A DNA stretch of 34,204 bases from positions 1-34,204 of the forward strand of contig JAQXAG010000101.1 in NCBI GenBank assembly GCA_029253045.1. Reading direction: 5' to 3'. Shown here piece after piece: positions 9,333-18,869 of this stretch (within the stretch, counting starts at the first letter, position 1; each line of letters opens with the position of its first letter). A model generated the notes under the pieces. That model was not told the origin of the DNA. It did not search any database and saw only the letters and a program-made list of their open reading frames with translations. The translations under genes and the position numbers were made by a program. This DNA is from Fidelibacterota bacterium (GTDB taxonomy: Bacteria > Fidelibacterota > Marinisomatia > Marinisomatales > Marinisomataceae).

Positions 9333-10327
9333 TTTCTTCTTTTTCCTGAAGGTAAAATATATGCTGTAAATAAGAAAAGTATAGCAAAAAATAAAGGGTA
9401 CTGATATTTATGGTCATATTCTGCGAACTCATAAGAACTTATTAAAGAAGCTTCTCCTTCACTTATTACTTCATTTATCTCCTTACTTATTGGTTCACTG
9501 TTAGCAATTCTAAAAAAACTACCTTTTCCGAGCTGTGATAGTTCGCCTAAAAACATATCATTTAATTTACTCATAATAAGATCTCCAGATTCATTTCTTA
9601 AAAAAACTCCTTCTTTTTTTCCATCAGGAATTAAAGAGCCTTTTATACTACCTATCCCAACTACGTGTATAGTGATATCATCAGATAAAGCTGAGCTAAC
9701 CGCATTTAATGAGTTCGAACTATGGTCTTCTCCATCTGAAAAAAGAAATATCATTTTTTGCTGTGGACTTTCGCTATCAAATGCAACAATAGACGTTTCT
9801 ATCGCCTGACCAATAGCAGTTCCTTTTGAAGAAATCATTTCAGTGTCTATGCTTTTGACGAATAATTTTGCTGCATCATAGTCCATGGTTAGTGGTAGAT
9901 ATAAAAAATTTGATCCTGAAAAAACTACAATACCTAACCTATCGCCCTTTAGATTATCAATAATTTTGCTAATCTCAAACTTTACTCTATCAATTCTCGA
10001 AGGTTTTATGTCCTGAGCATTCATACTGGTAGATACATCAATAGCGAAAATAATATCTACTCCCTTTCTCTCAACGGGTTTAACCGTAGTTCCAGTTTTT
10101 AATCCTGCAATTGAGAAAACAATAATAAATAAAGAAAAATATCGTAATAAGGTCTTTATTCTCATACTCTGTAAATTTCCTCTAGAAAATAAATTTTCTC
10201 TAAACTTTGGATTAAAGCTATTTGAACTAAAAACTTTATTATATCTACCTCTATAATGTGCAAAAAATAAAATTGAAAGTGTAATCAATAAAGAGATAAA
10301 TGCTAGATTTAGATTTTCAAATGTCAT
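9329..10327 (-). CDS. batB: BatB-like von Willebrand factor A membrane protein
   Basis: MIDAS 'IIFAIDVSTSMNAQDIKPSRID', 'SSKGTAIGQAIETSI', 'IFLFSDGEDHSS', flanking TM helices. Confidence 0.88.
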   Translation of the reverse strand: MTFENLNLAFISLLITLSILFFAHYRGRYNKVFSSNSFNPKFRENLFSRGNLQSMRIKTLLRYFSLFIIVFSIAGLKTGTTVKPVERKGVDIIFAIDVSTSMNAQDIKPSRIDRVKFEISKIIDNLKGDRLGIVVFSGSNFLYLPLTMDYDAAKLFVKSIDTEMISSKGTAIGQAIETSIVAFDSESPQQKMIFLFSDGEDHSSNSLNAVSSALSDDITIHVVGIGSIKGSLIPDGKKEGVFLRNESGDLIMSKLNDMFLGELSQLGKGSFFRIANSEPISKEINEVISEGEASLISSYEFAEYDHKYQYPLFFAILFLFTAYILPSGKRRK

Positions 10328-11292
10328 ACAATCCTTCTAAAATAAATAACTCTAAATAACTCACTTGATAATAGTAGAATGAATCCAGTATATAAAAACC
10401 ATAAATAAACCTCTTTGAATTCTGAATAATAGCTTATGATGACTTCAGATTTTTCTAGCTCATTAATTTCAGAATAGATACCCGCTAAACTTTTCTTATC
10501 TATAGCTCTAAAGTATTTTCCACCCGTTTCTAAAGCTATGCCTTTAAGTGATTCTTCATCAATTTCATTTCTAATGTACCTTCCACCAGGAATTTGCGTT
10601 ACTGCTTGTCTAGTTCCAGCTCCTATTGTATAAATTCTAATATTATACTCTTTTGCTATTTTTGCAGCCGCTATTGGATCGATAGCTCCAGCATTATTGC
10701 TTCCATCAGATAAGAGAATAATCACTTTGCTTTTTGAGTCATTTACTCTCAACCTATTTACAGCATTAGCAATAGCTATGCCTATTGCTGTTCCATCATA
10801 CTTTGGCTCTACTACTGTTACTTCGCTTAAAAGATTATTTAAAACACCGTAGTCAACGGTCAGAGGGCATTGAATAAATGTTTCTTTTCCAAAGACTAAA
10901 AGACCAACTCGATCACCTTTCCTGTTATCGATAAAATCTTTAGCTGCTTGTTTAACGGCTTCAAGACGATTAGGTTTAAAATCTTCTGCAAGCATACTAC
11001 TACTAGTATCTAATACTAACATAATATCAACAACTTCAATTGTTACGTTCTTATCATTGGTGGATATTCTAGGTCTGGCTATAGCAACTATCAAACATAC
11101 TAAAGCGGATATAAATAAGAATTTGAACAATCTAATTTTAAAAATACCCGATCTCCCAAAAAAAGATTTTAGGTGTTTTGTATTTGAAACCTGAAAAGAT
11201 ATAGCTTTATTAGATGAATAAAATCTTTTGAATATTGATAGAGATATCAATATGACAATTAAGTATAAAAAATTTGGATGTAGAAATTCCAT
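10324..11292 (-). CDS. batA: BatA-like von Willebrand factor A membrane protein
   Basis: MIDAS 'IMLVLDTSSSMLAEDFKPNRLEAVK', 'YDGTAIGIAIANAVNRL', 'IILLSDGSNNAG', N- and C-terminal TM helices. Confidence 0.88.
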   Translation of the reverse strand: MEFLHPNFLYLIVILISLSIFKRFYSSNKAISFQVSNTKHLKSFFGRSGIFKIRLFKFLFISALVCLIVAIARPRISTNDKNVTIEVVDIMLVLDTSSSMLAEDFKPNRLEAVKQAAKDFIDNRKGDRVGLLVFGKETFIQCPLTVDYGVLNNLLSEVTVVEPKYDGTAIGIAIANAVNRLRVNDSKSKVIILLSDGSNNAGAIDPIAAAKIAKEYNIRIYTIGAGTRQAVTQIPGGRYIRNEIDEESLKGIALETGGKYFRAIDKKSLAGIYSEINELEKSEVIISYYSEFKEVYLWFLYTGFILLLSSELFRVIYFRRIV

Positions 11293-11299
11293 TTATTAC

Positions 11300-12658
11300 C
11301 TATTTAAATAATTCTTCCTTATTCAATGAATGCGCAAAATTGAATAAAGTTTCCTCTTTAAATGAATTACCTGCAATTTGGAATCCTACAGGTAATTTAT
11401 TTTTTAACATTCCCGCTGGAATATTTAGTGAAGGAGAGCCTATCAAGTTGAATGGAACAGTGAATATATCAGCAAGATACATTTTAATAGGGTTGTCTAA
11501 ATTATTTTTTAATGGAAACGCTGTTGAAGAAGTAGTGGGTATAAATAAACAATCTACCTTAGAAAAGAGCTTATTATACTCATCTTTTATTAGTCTTCTG
11601 ACTTTCAATGCTTTTGAATAATATGCATCATAATATCCGGATGATAATACATATGTACCTGTCATAATTCTTCGCTTTACTTCATCAGAAAAACCTCGAG
11701 ATCTAGATTCAATATACAATTCATTCAAATCTTTAGAGGTTGCTCTTTTTCCATATCTAACTCCATCAAAACGAGATAAATTTGAAGAAGCTTCTGCCAT
11801 AGTTAAAACATAATAAGTAGCAACACAGTAGTCAAAGTATGGTAAGTCAATCTCAACTAATTTCACCCTATTCCTTGTCAAGAAGTCTAGAACTACGTGA
11901 TATCTATCTATAATTTCGCTATCTATTTCAGATAGAAGATGATCACTTAAAATTCCTACTCGTTTAGGAAGTACCTCTTTGTTATACTTCTCTAATGAGA
12001 GAACTGTTTCCATGGATGATGTTGCATCTTTAGGATCTTTTCCAGACATTACACTGAATGCTGATGTTATATTTTTAAGTTGTTTAGATAATATTCCTAT
12101 TGTATCAAATGACGATGCATGAGCTACTAAACCATATCTAGAAATTCTACCATATGTAGGTTTAAGGCCATATATACCACAAAACGAAGCTGGCTGCCTT
12201 ATAGAACCACCTGTATCTGAGCCTAATGCAATATCACACAAATCTTCTGCCACAGCTGCTGCAGATCCACCGCTAGATCCTCCTGCAACTTTTTTTAAAT
12301 CATAAGGATTCTTAACAGAACCATAAATTGAATATTCTGATGATGAACCCATAGCAAATTCATCCATATTTGTTTGTCCTGTTATTAGAGCTCCATTAGA
12401 TTCTAAGCGATCTATTACAGTAGCACTATATGGAGATTTGTAAGATTGTAAAAGATTAGATGCACATGTTAGAGGCTCTCCCTTTATAGCGATATTATCT
12501 TTTACTAATATGGTCTTCCCTGATAAGACATTACTATTATTAGTTATTTTTGAGGAAACTTTATCGAACCTTGTTCTAATAATAGCATTTGTTTTGCTAT
12601 TAGCAATTTTTTCTTGCTGAGAAACAAGTTTTTGTTTTAAAGCATTAGATGGGGACAT
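11300..12658 (-). CDS. gatA: Asp-tRNA(Asn)/Glu-tRNA(Gln) amidotransferase subunit A
   Basis: Amidase signature '[19 protein letters not shown]', '[17 protein letters not shown]...[64 protein letters not shown]'. Confidence 0.96.
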   Translation of the reverse strand: MSPSNALKQKLVSQQEKIANSKTNAIIRTRFDKVSSKITNNSNVLSGKTILVKDNIAIKGEPLTCASNLLQSYKSPYSATVIDRLESNGALITGQTNMDEFAMGSSSEYSIYGSVKNPYDLKKVAGGSSGGSAAAVAEDLCDIALGSDTGGSIRQPASFCGIYGLKPTYGRISRYGLVAHASSFDTIGILSKQLKNITSAFSVMSGKDPKDATSSMETVLSLEKYNKEVLPKRVGILSDHLLSEIDSEIIDRYHVVLDFLTRNRVKLVEIDLPYFDYCVATYYVLTMAEASSNLSRFDGVRYGKRATSKDLNELYIESRSRGFSDEVKRRIMTGTYVLSSGYYDAYYSKALKVRRLIKDEYNKLFSKVDCLFIPTTSSTAFPLKNNLDNPIKMYLADIFTVPFNLIGSPSLNIPAGMLKNKLPVGFQIAGNSFKEETLFNFAHSLNKEELFK

Positions 12659-12664
12659 CTAACT

Positions 12665-12841
12665 TTATTCTTCGGATTTTTCAGATTTTCTTAATTCATC
12701 TTTGGTGTCATCCAATGCACCACGAAATTCTCTTAATGATTTAGCAAATCCCCTCGCTAAACCAGGAAGTCTCTTACCGCCAAAAAGGAGTAAAAGAATA
12801 AGAAAAATTATTACTAATTCACCTGTACCTAAATTAAACAT
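12665..12841 (-). CDS. tatA: Sec-independent translocase TatA/E-type protein, 58 aa (below the supplied ORF cut-off)
   Basis: Own translation: MFNLGTGELVIIFLILLLLFGGKRLPGLARGFAKSLREFRGALDDTKDELRKSEKSEE*; single TM, FGG-K-LP hinge and amphipathic helix. Confidence 0.9.
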   Translation of the reverse strand: MFNLGTGELVIIFLILLLLFGGKRLPGLARGFAKSLREFRGALDDTKDELRKSEKSEE

Positions 12842-12857
12842 ATCAAAACCTCTTTTT

Positions 12858-13136
12858 TTATCTAAAATATCTTAATAAATAATATGCAATCGCAAAACCA
12901 ATAACACTACAAACATTAAATCTTAAAATGAACCCAAAATCAAGTGCAATAACACCTAAATCTACTAAAAATCCACTATCAATTGAACCAAAAGAAAAAT
13001 CAAATGTTGTAAGGAAAAATTGCTTAACTGTACTTTCCTCGGGTAATATATATCCCAAAAATTGACCTAAAGCAGTTCCAATCATTGCTCCAGCCAATAT
13101 TCCCACTCCTATTAAACTAATACTTCTATTGCTCAT
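12858..13136 (-). CDS. Small two-TM protein resembling DUF4321
   Basis: 92 aa: '...FLVDLGVIALDFGFILRFNVCSVIGFAIAYYLLRYFR', resembling the DUF4321 C-terminal signature; family assigned from memory. Confidence 0.5.
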   Translation of the reverse strand: MSNRSISLIGVGILAGAMIGTALGQFLGYILPEESTVKQFFLTTFDFSFGSIDSGFLVDLGVIALDFGFILRFNVCSVIGFAIAYYLLRYFR

Positions 13137-14200
13137 GATTTACCTAGCACTAAGTTAACTACTTTTATTTCATTTTCTCTTTGAATTCTTAACTTAATCA
13201 TATCACCTGGTCTTGCATCATTATTTGCCAAAACCAGCTTAAGCTGATCATAGCTTTGAATTTGATATCCTTCAATTCCAATAATAATATCTCCTTTGTA
13301 CAGTGCTTTATTATCTCCAGAATTATCATAATCAACAGAATTGATATATAATCCTATCTCACCATTATCTCCATATCGATATGTTGTTGCATTAATGCCA
13401 AAAGAAAATCTTCTATCAATAAATCCTTTTAATTTCAATTCTTCTGCGATTTTTTTTGCATAATTGATTGGAATTGCAAATCCAAGATTTTCTGAGTCAT
13501 TTCTCACAAAAGTATTAATTGCTAATACTTTACCGTTAGTGTCTACTAAAGGCCCCCCACTGTTTCCAGGATTTAAGGAGGCATCAGTTTGAATCATATT
13601 ATTCATTAATCTTTTAGTATTCGCATCAATTCCAAAATCTGCATTAATGGCACTTATAATACCTGCAGAAGCTATTGGTTGATAATTTGCCGCAGCAAAT
13701 AAACTTTTTGGATTTCCTAATGCTACGACCCATTCTCCGACAATGGCTTCATCTGAATCACCAAGCTCACAATGATAGAAATCTTCGCCTTCAATCTTCA
13801 ACAGAGCTACATCTGACCTACTATCAACCCCAACTATTGAGGCTACATAATGATCACCTCCAGGTAAAGCTACATCAATTTTAATATTCGTTGTGGACAA
13901 AGAGGGATTGGAGATTTCCGTAACTATATTATGAGCATTTGTTAAAATATATCCATCTTTACTTATGATAAAACCAGAACCAGATGATTGTATTGGCTTA
14001 ATAGGTTTAAGTCGGCCTGTCCAACGATTTATTTGAGTTATTTCTTGATTTCTATATATACTTACTACTCCAGGACTAGCGCTCTTAATCGCTGCTGTAA
14101 TAGCTGTAGTTTTGGATTCAGAAACAGTAAAATTTTTATCTTGAGACTGGTTGCATCCAATGATAAGGCATAATAGTATAATTGCTATCTTATTTTTCAT
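13133..14200 (-). CDS. HtrA/DegP-like S1C serine protease with one PDZ domain and lipoprotein signal
   Basis: 'SGSGFIISKDGYILTNAHNIV' (His), 'GVDSRSDVALLKIE' (Asp), 'QTDASLNPGNSGGPLVD' (Ser), PDZ 'ALYKGDIIIGIEGYQIQSYDQLKLVL', N-terminus MKNKIAIILLCLIIGC (lipobox). Confidence 0.93.
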   Translation of the reverse strand: MKNKIAIILLCLIIGCNQSQDKNFTVSESKTTAITAAIKSASPGVVSIYRNQEITQINRWTGRLKPIKPIQSSGSGFIISKDGYILTNAHNIVTEISNPSLSTTNIKIDVALPGGDHYVASIVGVDSRSDVALLKIEGEDFYHCELGDSDEAIVGEWVVALGNPKSLFAAANYQPIASAGIISAINADFGIDANTKRLMNNMIQTDASLNPGNSGGPLVDTNGKVLAINTFVRNDSENLGFAIPINYAKKIAEELKLKGFIDRRFSFGINATTYRYGDNGEIGLYINSVDYDNSGDNKALYKGDIIIGIEGYQIQSYDQLKLVLANNDARPGDMIKLRIQRENEIKVVNLVLGKS

Positions 14201-14924
14201 AAAAAATTTTATTTAATATTAATCCATTCGCAGGAGCTTTTAGTAATTTTGCATCTTTTCTTGGGTTTGCCAATAAAGACAAAAATTCTTGTGTGCTTAT
14301 CTTTTTCTCCATATAACCTATCATTGTTCCTACTAAATATCGCACCATATGATGCAAAAATCTGTCACCTTCAATAATATAAAATAATTTATCATCTTCC
14401 AATGTCCATTTTGATTTGAATATTTCACAAATTGTATTCTTTTTTTCTATATCAAACTTAGAAAAAGATAAGAAATTATGCCTTCCTACTAACTCGTGCT
14501 CTATATCTTTTAATCTCTCAAAATTAAATTGCTTCAATGCAAAATGATCCTTACTAAGCAATGGATTTTCTGTTAAAGAACATTGATACAAGTACTGTTT
14601 CTTAATTGCATCAAATCGTGAATGAAATTCAGTATTAACTGCTTTGATATCTATTATTCGAATCTGAAGAGGCAACCTTGCATTTAAAGCTCTTTTAATA
14701 GCATCTAGTGACAGTTTTGTATCAAAATTAAAGTGAGCTACCTGGCCTAAAGCATGGACTCCTGCATCTGTTCTGCTCGCGGCTACAATTCTAATAAGAT
14801 TATTTTGATTTAAAAAAGACAAAGAATATTCAATTTTATCTTGAATGGTATTCAAATTTTCTTGTGATTGAAATCCTGAGAAACTGGATCCATCATATTG
14901 TATTATAACCTTATATCTATTCAT
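14190..14924 (-). CDS. truA: tRNA pseudouridine synthase A
   Basis: 'YKVIIQYDGSSFSGFQSQ', 'AASRTDAGVHALGQVAHF', 'DRFLHHMVRYLVGTMI'. Start set at the internal Met (MNRYKV) rather than the ORF-track start at 14960. Confidence 0.94.
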   Translation of the reverse strand: MNRYKVIIQYDGSSFSGFQSQENLNTIQDKIEYSLSFLNQNNLIRIVAASRTDAGVHALGQVAHFNFDTKLSLDAIKRALNARLPLQIRIIDIKAVNTEFHSRFDAIKKQYLYQCSLTENPLLSKDHFALKQFNFERLKDIEHELVGRHNFLSFSKFDIEKKNTICEIFKSKWTLEDDKLFYIIEGDRFLHHMVRYLVGTMIGYMEKKISTQEFLSLLANPRKDAKLLKAPANGLILNKIFYEK

Positions 14925-16290
14925 ATAGAGGAACTTCCATAGTAAATACAATTCTTTCATTTAATTTTGATCGATAAATAATCTTTCCCGATGGTAAAAT
15001 TATTCCTGAAATACCTGTATTGGCACTCTGAATTATAGGAACTCGCTGCTCAACTGCTCTCAATCTTGCTAATTGAAAATGTTGATAAGGCATAAATTGA
15101 CCCACGTACGAATCATTAGTAATAATAAAGATTATTTCCGCCCCATTATCAACCATCTTTTCTACAATCTGAGGACTGCTAGAATCATAACAAATTAGTA
15201 TCGAGGCTTTAAAGTCATCTATATTGAAAGTTTTATATTCAGAGCCTGGATAAAAACTGCCTATATCGTCGAACTGATTCATTTTAGTAATCCAATTTCT
15301 GAAAAAAGGAACATATTCAGCAAATGGGACTAAAAATATTTTTTGATATGTATCAAATGATCCATCTGGCTTTAAAATAATAGAGCTATTAAAGTTTTGA
15401 TTTATTCCGTCAATATTTTTTCTTTCTGGTATACCAGTAATAAGATATGTTCCCGATAACTTATCCTGATATCTAACTCTATCGTACGGGTTATTTGCTA
15501 AAAATGATGTAACTGCTACTTCTGGCCATATGATGATATCTGCATTATCTTCCAAAGACTTTACTAATAAAGAATCCATCACTGCAAGATTTCTCAATCT
15601 TAGATTTGGATTCCATTTTTCATCTGGAAAAATTGAAGGTTGACCTATTGATACATTTACTGATTTTTCTATAGATCTATTATTTTGGCTATTTACATGA
15701 TAGTTTCCAAAAAATAAAATTGAGCACAATATTAAGACAAAGTATTTTAAAAAAACTGTATTTCGTTCTATAAAAAATCTATAAAGAATAAGATTAAAAA
15801 ATATAACCATAAATGAAATTGCATGTACTTCTATACTCGCTAGTTGAATAATCCTTATATACTCTGATTGAGTTAATGATAAATTCATCCATGGACCTGC
15901 TAAAGGTCCAATATTTCTTAAAAATTCAACAAAAAATATCCAAGATAAAGGTGTTAAGAGTAATTCTATTTTCTTTGGAATAAAATGCGTAGAAATAATA
16001 AATGCCATCCAAAAAATGGTTAAATATAAGGATAGTGCTAAATAAGATATAATTGCAACCGTTGGTGAGGTGCCAGAGTTTAATCCCATCCAATTTAGAA
16101 TGATCAAATTACTAGTAAAGCACGCTACGAATCCAAATAAGGCTTTTTGGCCAATTCTTTCTTCTTTTGATATACAGTGTAGTAGAGGTATAAAAGCAAT
16201 CCAAGCAAGAAATCCAAGACTAAATGGTGGATATGAAAGGCCTAGTAATAAACCCGACATTAATGGGAGAATTAATTTATTTATTTTCAT
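14917..16290 (-). CDS. lnt: Apolipoprotein N-acyltransferase
   Basis: Multi-TM N-terminus ('GLLLGLSYPPFSLGFLAWIAFIPLL'), nitrilase-like domain 'IIWPEVAVTSF', 'ILICYDSSSP', 'NDSYVGQFMPYQHFQLARLRAVEQRVPIIQSANTGISGII'. Confidence 0.92.
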   Translation of the reverse strand: MKINKLILPLMSGLLLGLSYPPFSLGFLAWIAFIPLLHCISKEERIGQKALFGFVACFTSNLIILNWMGLNSGTSPTVAIISYLALSLYLTIFWMAFIISTHFIPKKIELLLTPLSWIFFVEFLRNIGPLAGPWMNLSLTQSEYIRIIQLASIEVHAISFMVIFFNLILYRFFIERNTVFLKYFVLILCSILFFGNYHVNSQNNRSIEKSVNVSIGQPSIFPDEKWNPNLRLRNLAVMDSLLVKSLEDNADIIIWPEVAVTSFLANNPYDRVRYQDKLSGTYLITGIPERKNIDGINQNFNSSIILKPDGSFDTYQKIFLVPFAEYVPFFRNWITKMNQFDDIGSFYPGSEYKTFNIDDFKASILICYDSSSPQIVEKMVDNGAEIIFIITNDSYVGQFMPYQHFQLARLRAVEQRVPIIQSANTGISGIILPSGKIIYRSKLNERIVFTMEVPLYE

Positions 16291-16700
16291 TATTTTTTTC
16301 TATCAAGATAAGTCTGAAGAATAATAGAAGCAGATAACACGTCAACCATTTCTTTATTTTTACCAGTTTTAATATCTTGTTGTATCATAATCTTCTTAGC
16401 ATATTGACTGGATAACCTTTCGTCTTCCAAGTGTATCTCAAAATCATTGTTCTCCATTACAATTTTGAATTTATCAATAATTTCAGTCATATTATTTTCT
16501 TTATAATTCATATTCAACGGATAACCAATAACTAGTGTTTTAACATTTTTTTCTAATGCAATTTTTTTTAGAACTTCTACTAACTCTTTTTGATTTTTAT
16601 AGCGAATTGTTTCTAAGGGCATAGAAATTATTCTAGATGGATCTGATATTGCTATACCCACTTTTGATAAGCCAAAGTCAATTCCAATAATTCTATTCAT
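16290..16700 (-). CDS. ruvX: YqgF/RuvX-family putative pre-16S rRNA nuclease
   Basis: 'IGIDFGLSKVGIAISDP', 'LVIGYPLNMNYKENNMTEII', 'EDERLSSQYAKKIM', 'DVLSASIILQTYL'. Confidence 0.9.
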   Translation of the reverse strand: MNRIIGIDFGLSKVGIAISDPSRIISMPLETIRYKNQKELVEVLKKIALEKNVKTLVIGYPLNMNYKENNMTEIIDKFKIVMENNDFEIHLEDERLSSQYAKKIMIQQDIKTGKNKEMVDVLSASIILQTYLDRKK

Positions 16701-16703
16701 ACT

Positions 16704-18869
16704 TTAAGAATGCACTCTTTCAACAGAATCAACCTTTTTGAGTTTAAGAATAGCTTTCATGATCATTTTTAATTGAGATAAATCTCCAATTTTACAAATA
16801 ATCCAAATATTTGCTAAGCCTCCCTCCGTAACGTCTGTTTTAACATCTACTATATTTACCTTATTTTTTGAAATTATATCAGCAATTTCATTTAGAACTC
16901 CGGCAGAATCAATACAGCTAATATGTATTTTTGCCTTGAAAGAAATATTCTTTTTAGTATCCCAATTTACAGATACGATTCTATCATTTGACTCTGATAA
17001 TGAAGAAAGATTTGAACAAGAAAGTCTATGAACAATAAGACCTCTTCCTCTCGAAATATAACCTATAACATTATCTCCAGGAATTGGATTACAACATCTT
17101 CCATAATCAACAACCAAATTCTTTACACCATCAAGGTTAATCCCTTCAAAATCAGATCTTGCCGAATCTATAAACTCTTTATCATGTGAAATTTTATCTG
17201 GTGCTGTTTTAATATCTGGAAAAATTTTTGTTACTAAATCTTTTATAGTTGATCCGCCTCTACCTAAATCTGATAATAGTTCATTAAAATTTTTATATCC
17301 GAGATCTTCATACCCTTTTTTAATTTCATCAATCCTATCATATATTTTTAATTTTCGTAATCCTTTTTCAAGTAACTGACTACCTATCTTTATACTTTCT
17401 TCTACTTCAATCTTTCTTAAGTATTTTCCGATTGCATGAGATGCTTTTGAAGTTTTCACAAAATTTAGCCAACCACTATTTGGTTTTTGACTTTTACTTG
17501 TTTCCATTTCAACTATATCTCCATTATTAAGTTTATAGCTCAAAGGAACTAACTTTTTATTAACCTTAGCTCTAACACATGAGAATCCTAGTTCACTATG
17601 TATTGCAAAAGCAAAATCTAGTGGTGTTGAATCGACTGGAAGCTTGATTAAGTCTCCTTTTGGTGTAAAAATAAAAATTTCATCTTCAAACATATCAATT
17701 TTTAGAAGTTCAATAAGCTCTTCTGGATCACTGTTGTCACTGCTCATCATAGCTAATAAATCCCTGAGCCAAGGTACTTGCTCATCAAAGCTATCCATTT
17801 CAGAACTTCCTTTATACAACCAGTGTGCAGCTACTCCCACTTCCGCAGTATAATCCATTTCCTTTGTCCTAATTTGTACTTCTGTCAACCTGTTATCTTT
17901 TGTCATCACCGTAGTGTGTATAGATTGATAACCATTTGTTTTAGGTGTAGCAATAAAATCTTTGAATCGATCTTGCACTGGAGGATATATGCTATGTATA
18001 ACCCCTAAAGCCAAATAACATTCTTCTATCTTATCTACAACAATTCGAATAGCATACAAATCATATATCTCATCAAATTTTTTACCTCTTAACTGAATTT
18101 TTCTATTAATTGAAGATATTGATTTATATCTACCAGAAATTTCGGAGTGTATTTTGTATGAGTCTAACTCTTTTTTAACAGGAGCAATAGTGGAATCTAA
18201 AATCTTTTTATTAGATTTCGATGAACCTTCAATTTTTTTCTTAATACTATTATAAGATCTTAAGTCTAAACATTTTAAAGCTAAATCATCAAATTTCCAT
18301 TTAAGATTTGCCATACCTAGCCTATGAGCTAATGGAACAAAAATCTCTTTTGTTTCAGATGCAATTTCTTTTCGCTTTTTTGAAGATAAATACTCAATAG
18401 TTTCCATATTGTTTAAACGATCTGCAAACTTTATAATAATAACTCTTAGGTCTTTAGCTAGAGAAAGAAATAGTTTGGTAAAATTTTCAGCCTGTTTATG
18501 TTCTTGAGATCTGAATGCTATATGATCAATTTTAGTAACTCCATCTACAAGGAAAGCTACGTCACTACCAAATTCTTTATCAATATCTTCTAATGAAACA
18601 TCTGTATCTTCAACAACGTCATGCAATAAAGCGCTTATAATAGTTGTATAGTCCATATTCCAATCTAACAGAATATTAGCAACATCTATGCAGTGACTTA
18701 CGTACGGAAGACCTGATTTTCTTTTTTGACCTTCATGCATTCTAACAGAGTAATCTAAAGCAGTTTGTATTACAGCTTTATTATCTTCTGATGAGATTCT
18801 TGATAAAAGATTTTTACCTTTTTCCTCTATCAGCTGTTGATGAGAGCTGTCATATTTGATAGACTTCAT
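16704..18869 (-). CDS. RelA/SpoT-family (p)ppGpp synthetase/hydrolase
   Basis: HD hydrolase 'SHCIDVANILLDWNMDYTTIISALLHDVVEDTD', synthetase 'YDLYAIRIVV...KDFIATPKTNGYQSIHTTVMT', TGS 'EIFIFTPKGDLIKLPVDSTPLDFAFAIHSELG', C-terminal ACT. Confidence 0.95.
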   Translation of the reverse strand: MKSIKYDSSHQQLIEEKGKNLLSRISSEDNKAVIQTALDYSVRMHEGQKRKSGLPYVSHCIDVANILLDWNMDYTTIISALLHDVVEDTDVSLEDIDKEFGSDVAFLVDGVTKIDHIAFRSQEHKQAENFTKLFLSLAKDLRVIIIKFADRLNNMETIEYLSSKKRKEIASETKEIFVPLAHRLGMANLKWKFDDLALKCLDLRSYNSIKKKIEGSSKSNKKILDSTIAPVKKELDSYKIHSEISGRYKSISSINRKIQLRGKKFDEIYDLYAIRIVVDKIEECYLALGVIHSIYPPVQDRFKDFIATPKTNGYQSIHTTVMTKDNRLTEVQIRTKEMDYTAEVGVAAHWLYKGSSEMDSFDEQVPWLRDLLAMMSSDNSDPEELIELLKIDMFEDEIFIFTPKGDLIKLPVDSTPLDFAFAIHSELGFSCVRAKVNKKLVPLSYKLNNGDIVEMETSKSQKPNSGWLNFVKTSKASHAIGKYLRKIEVEESIKIGSQLLEKGLRKLKIYDRIDEIKKGYEDLGYKNFNELLSDLGRGGSTIKDLVTKIFPDIKTAPDKISHDKEFIDSARSDFEGINLDGVKNLVVDYGRCCNPIPGDNVIGYISRGRGLIVHRLSCSNLSSLSESNDRIVSVNWDTKKNISFKAKIHISCIDSAGVLNEIADIISKNKVNIVDVKTDVTEGGLANIWIICKIGDLSQLKMIMKAILKLKKVDSVERVHS

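Noticed and set aside
11274-11621. 115-aa plus-strand ORF antisense to gatA/batA junction
   Set aside because: Overlaps well-supported gatA on the opposite strand; no recognisable protein family.
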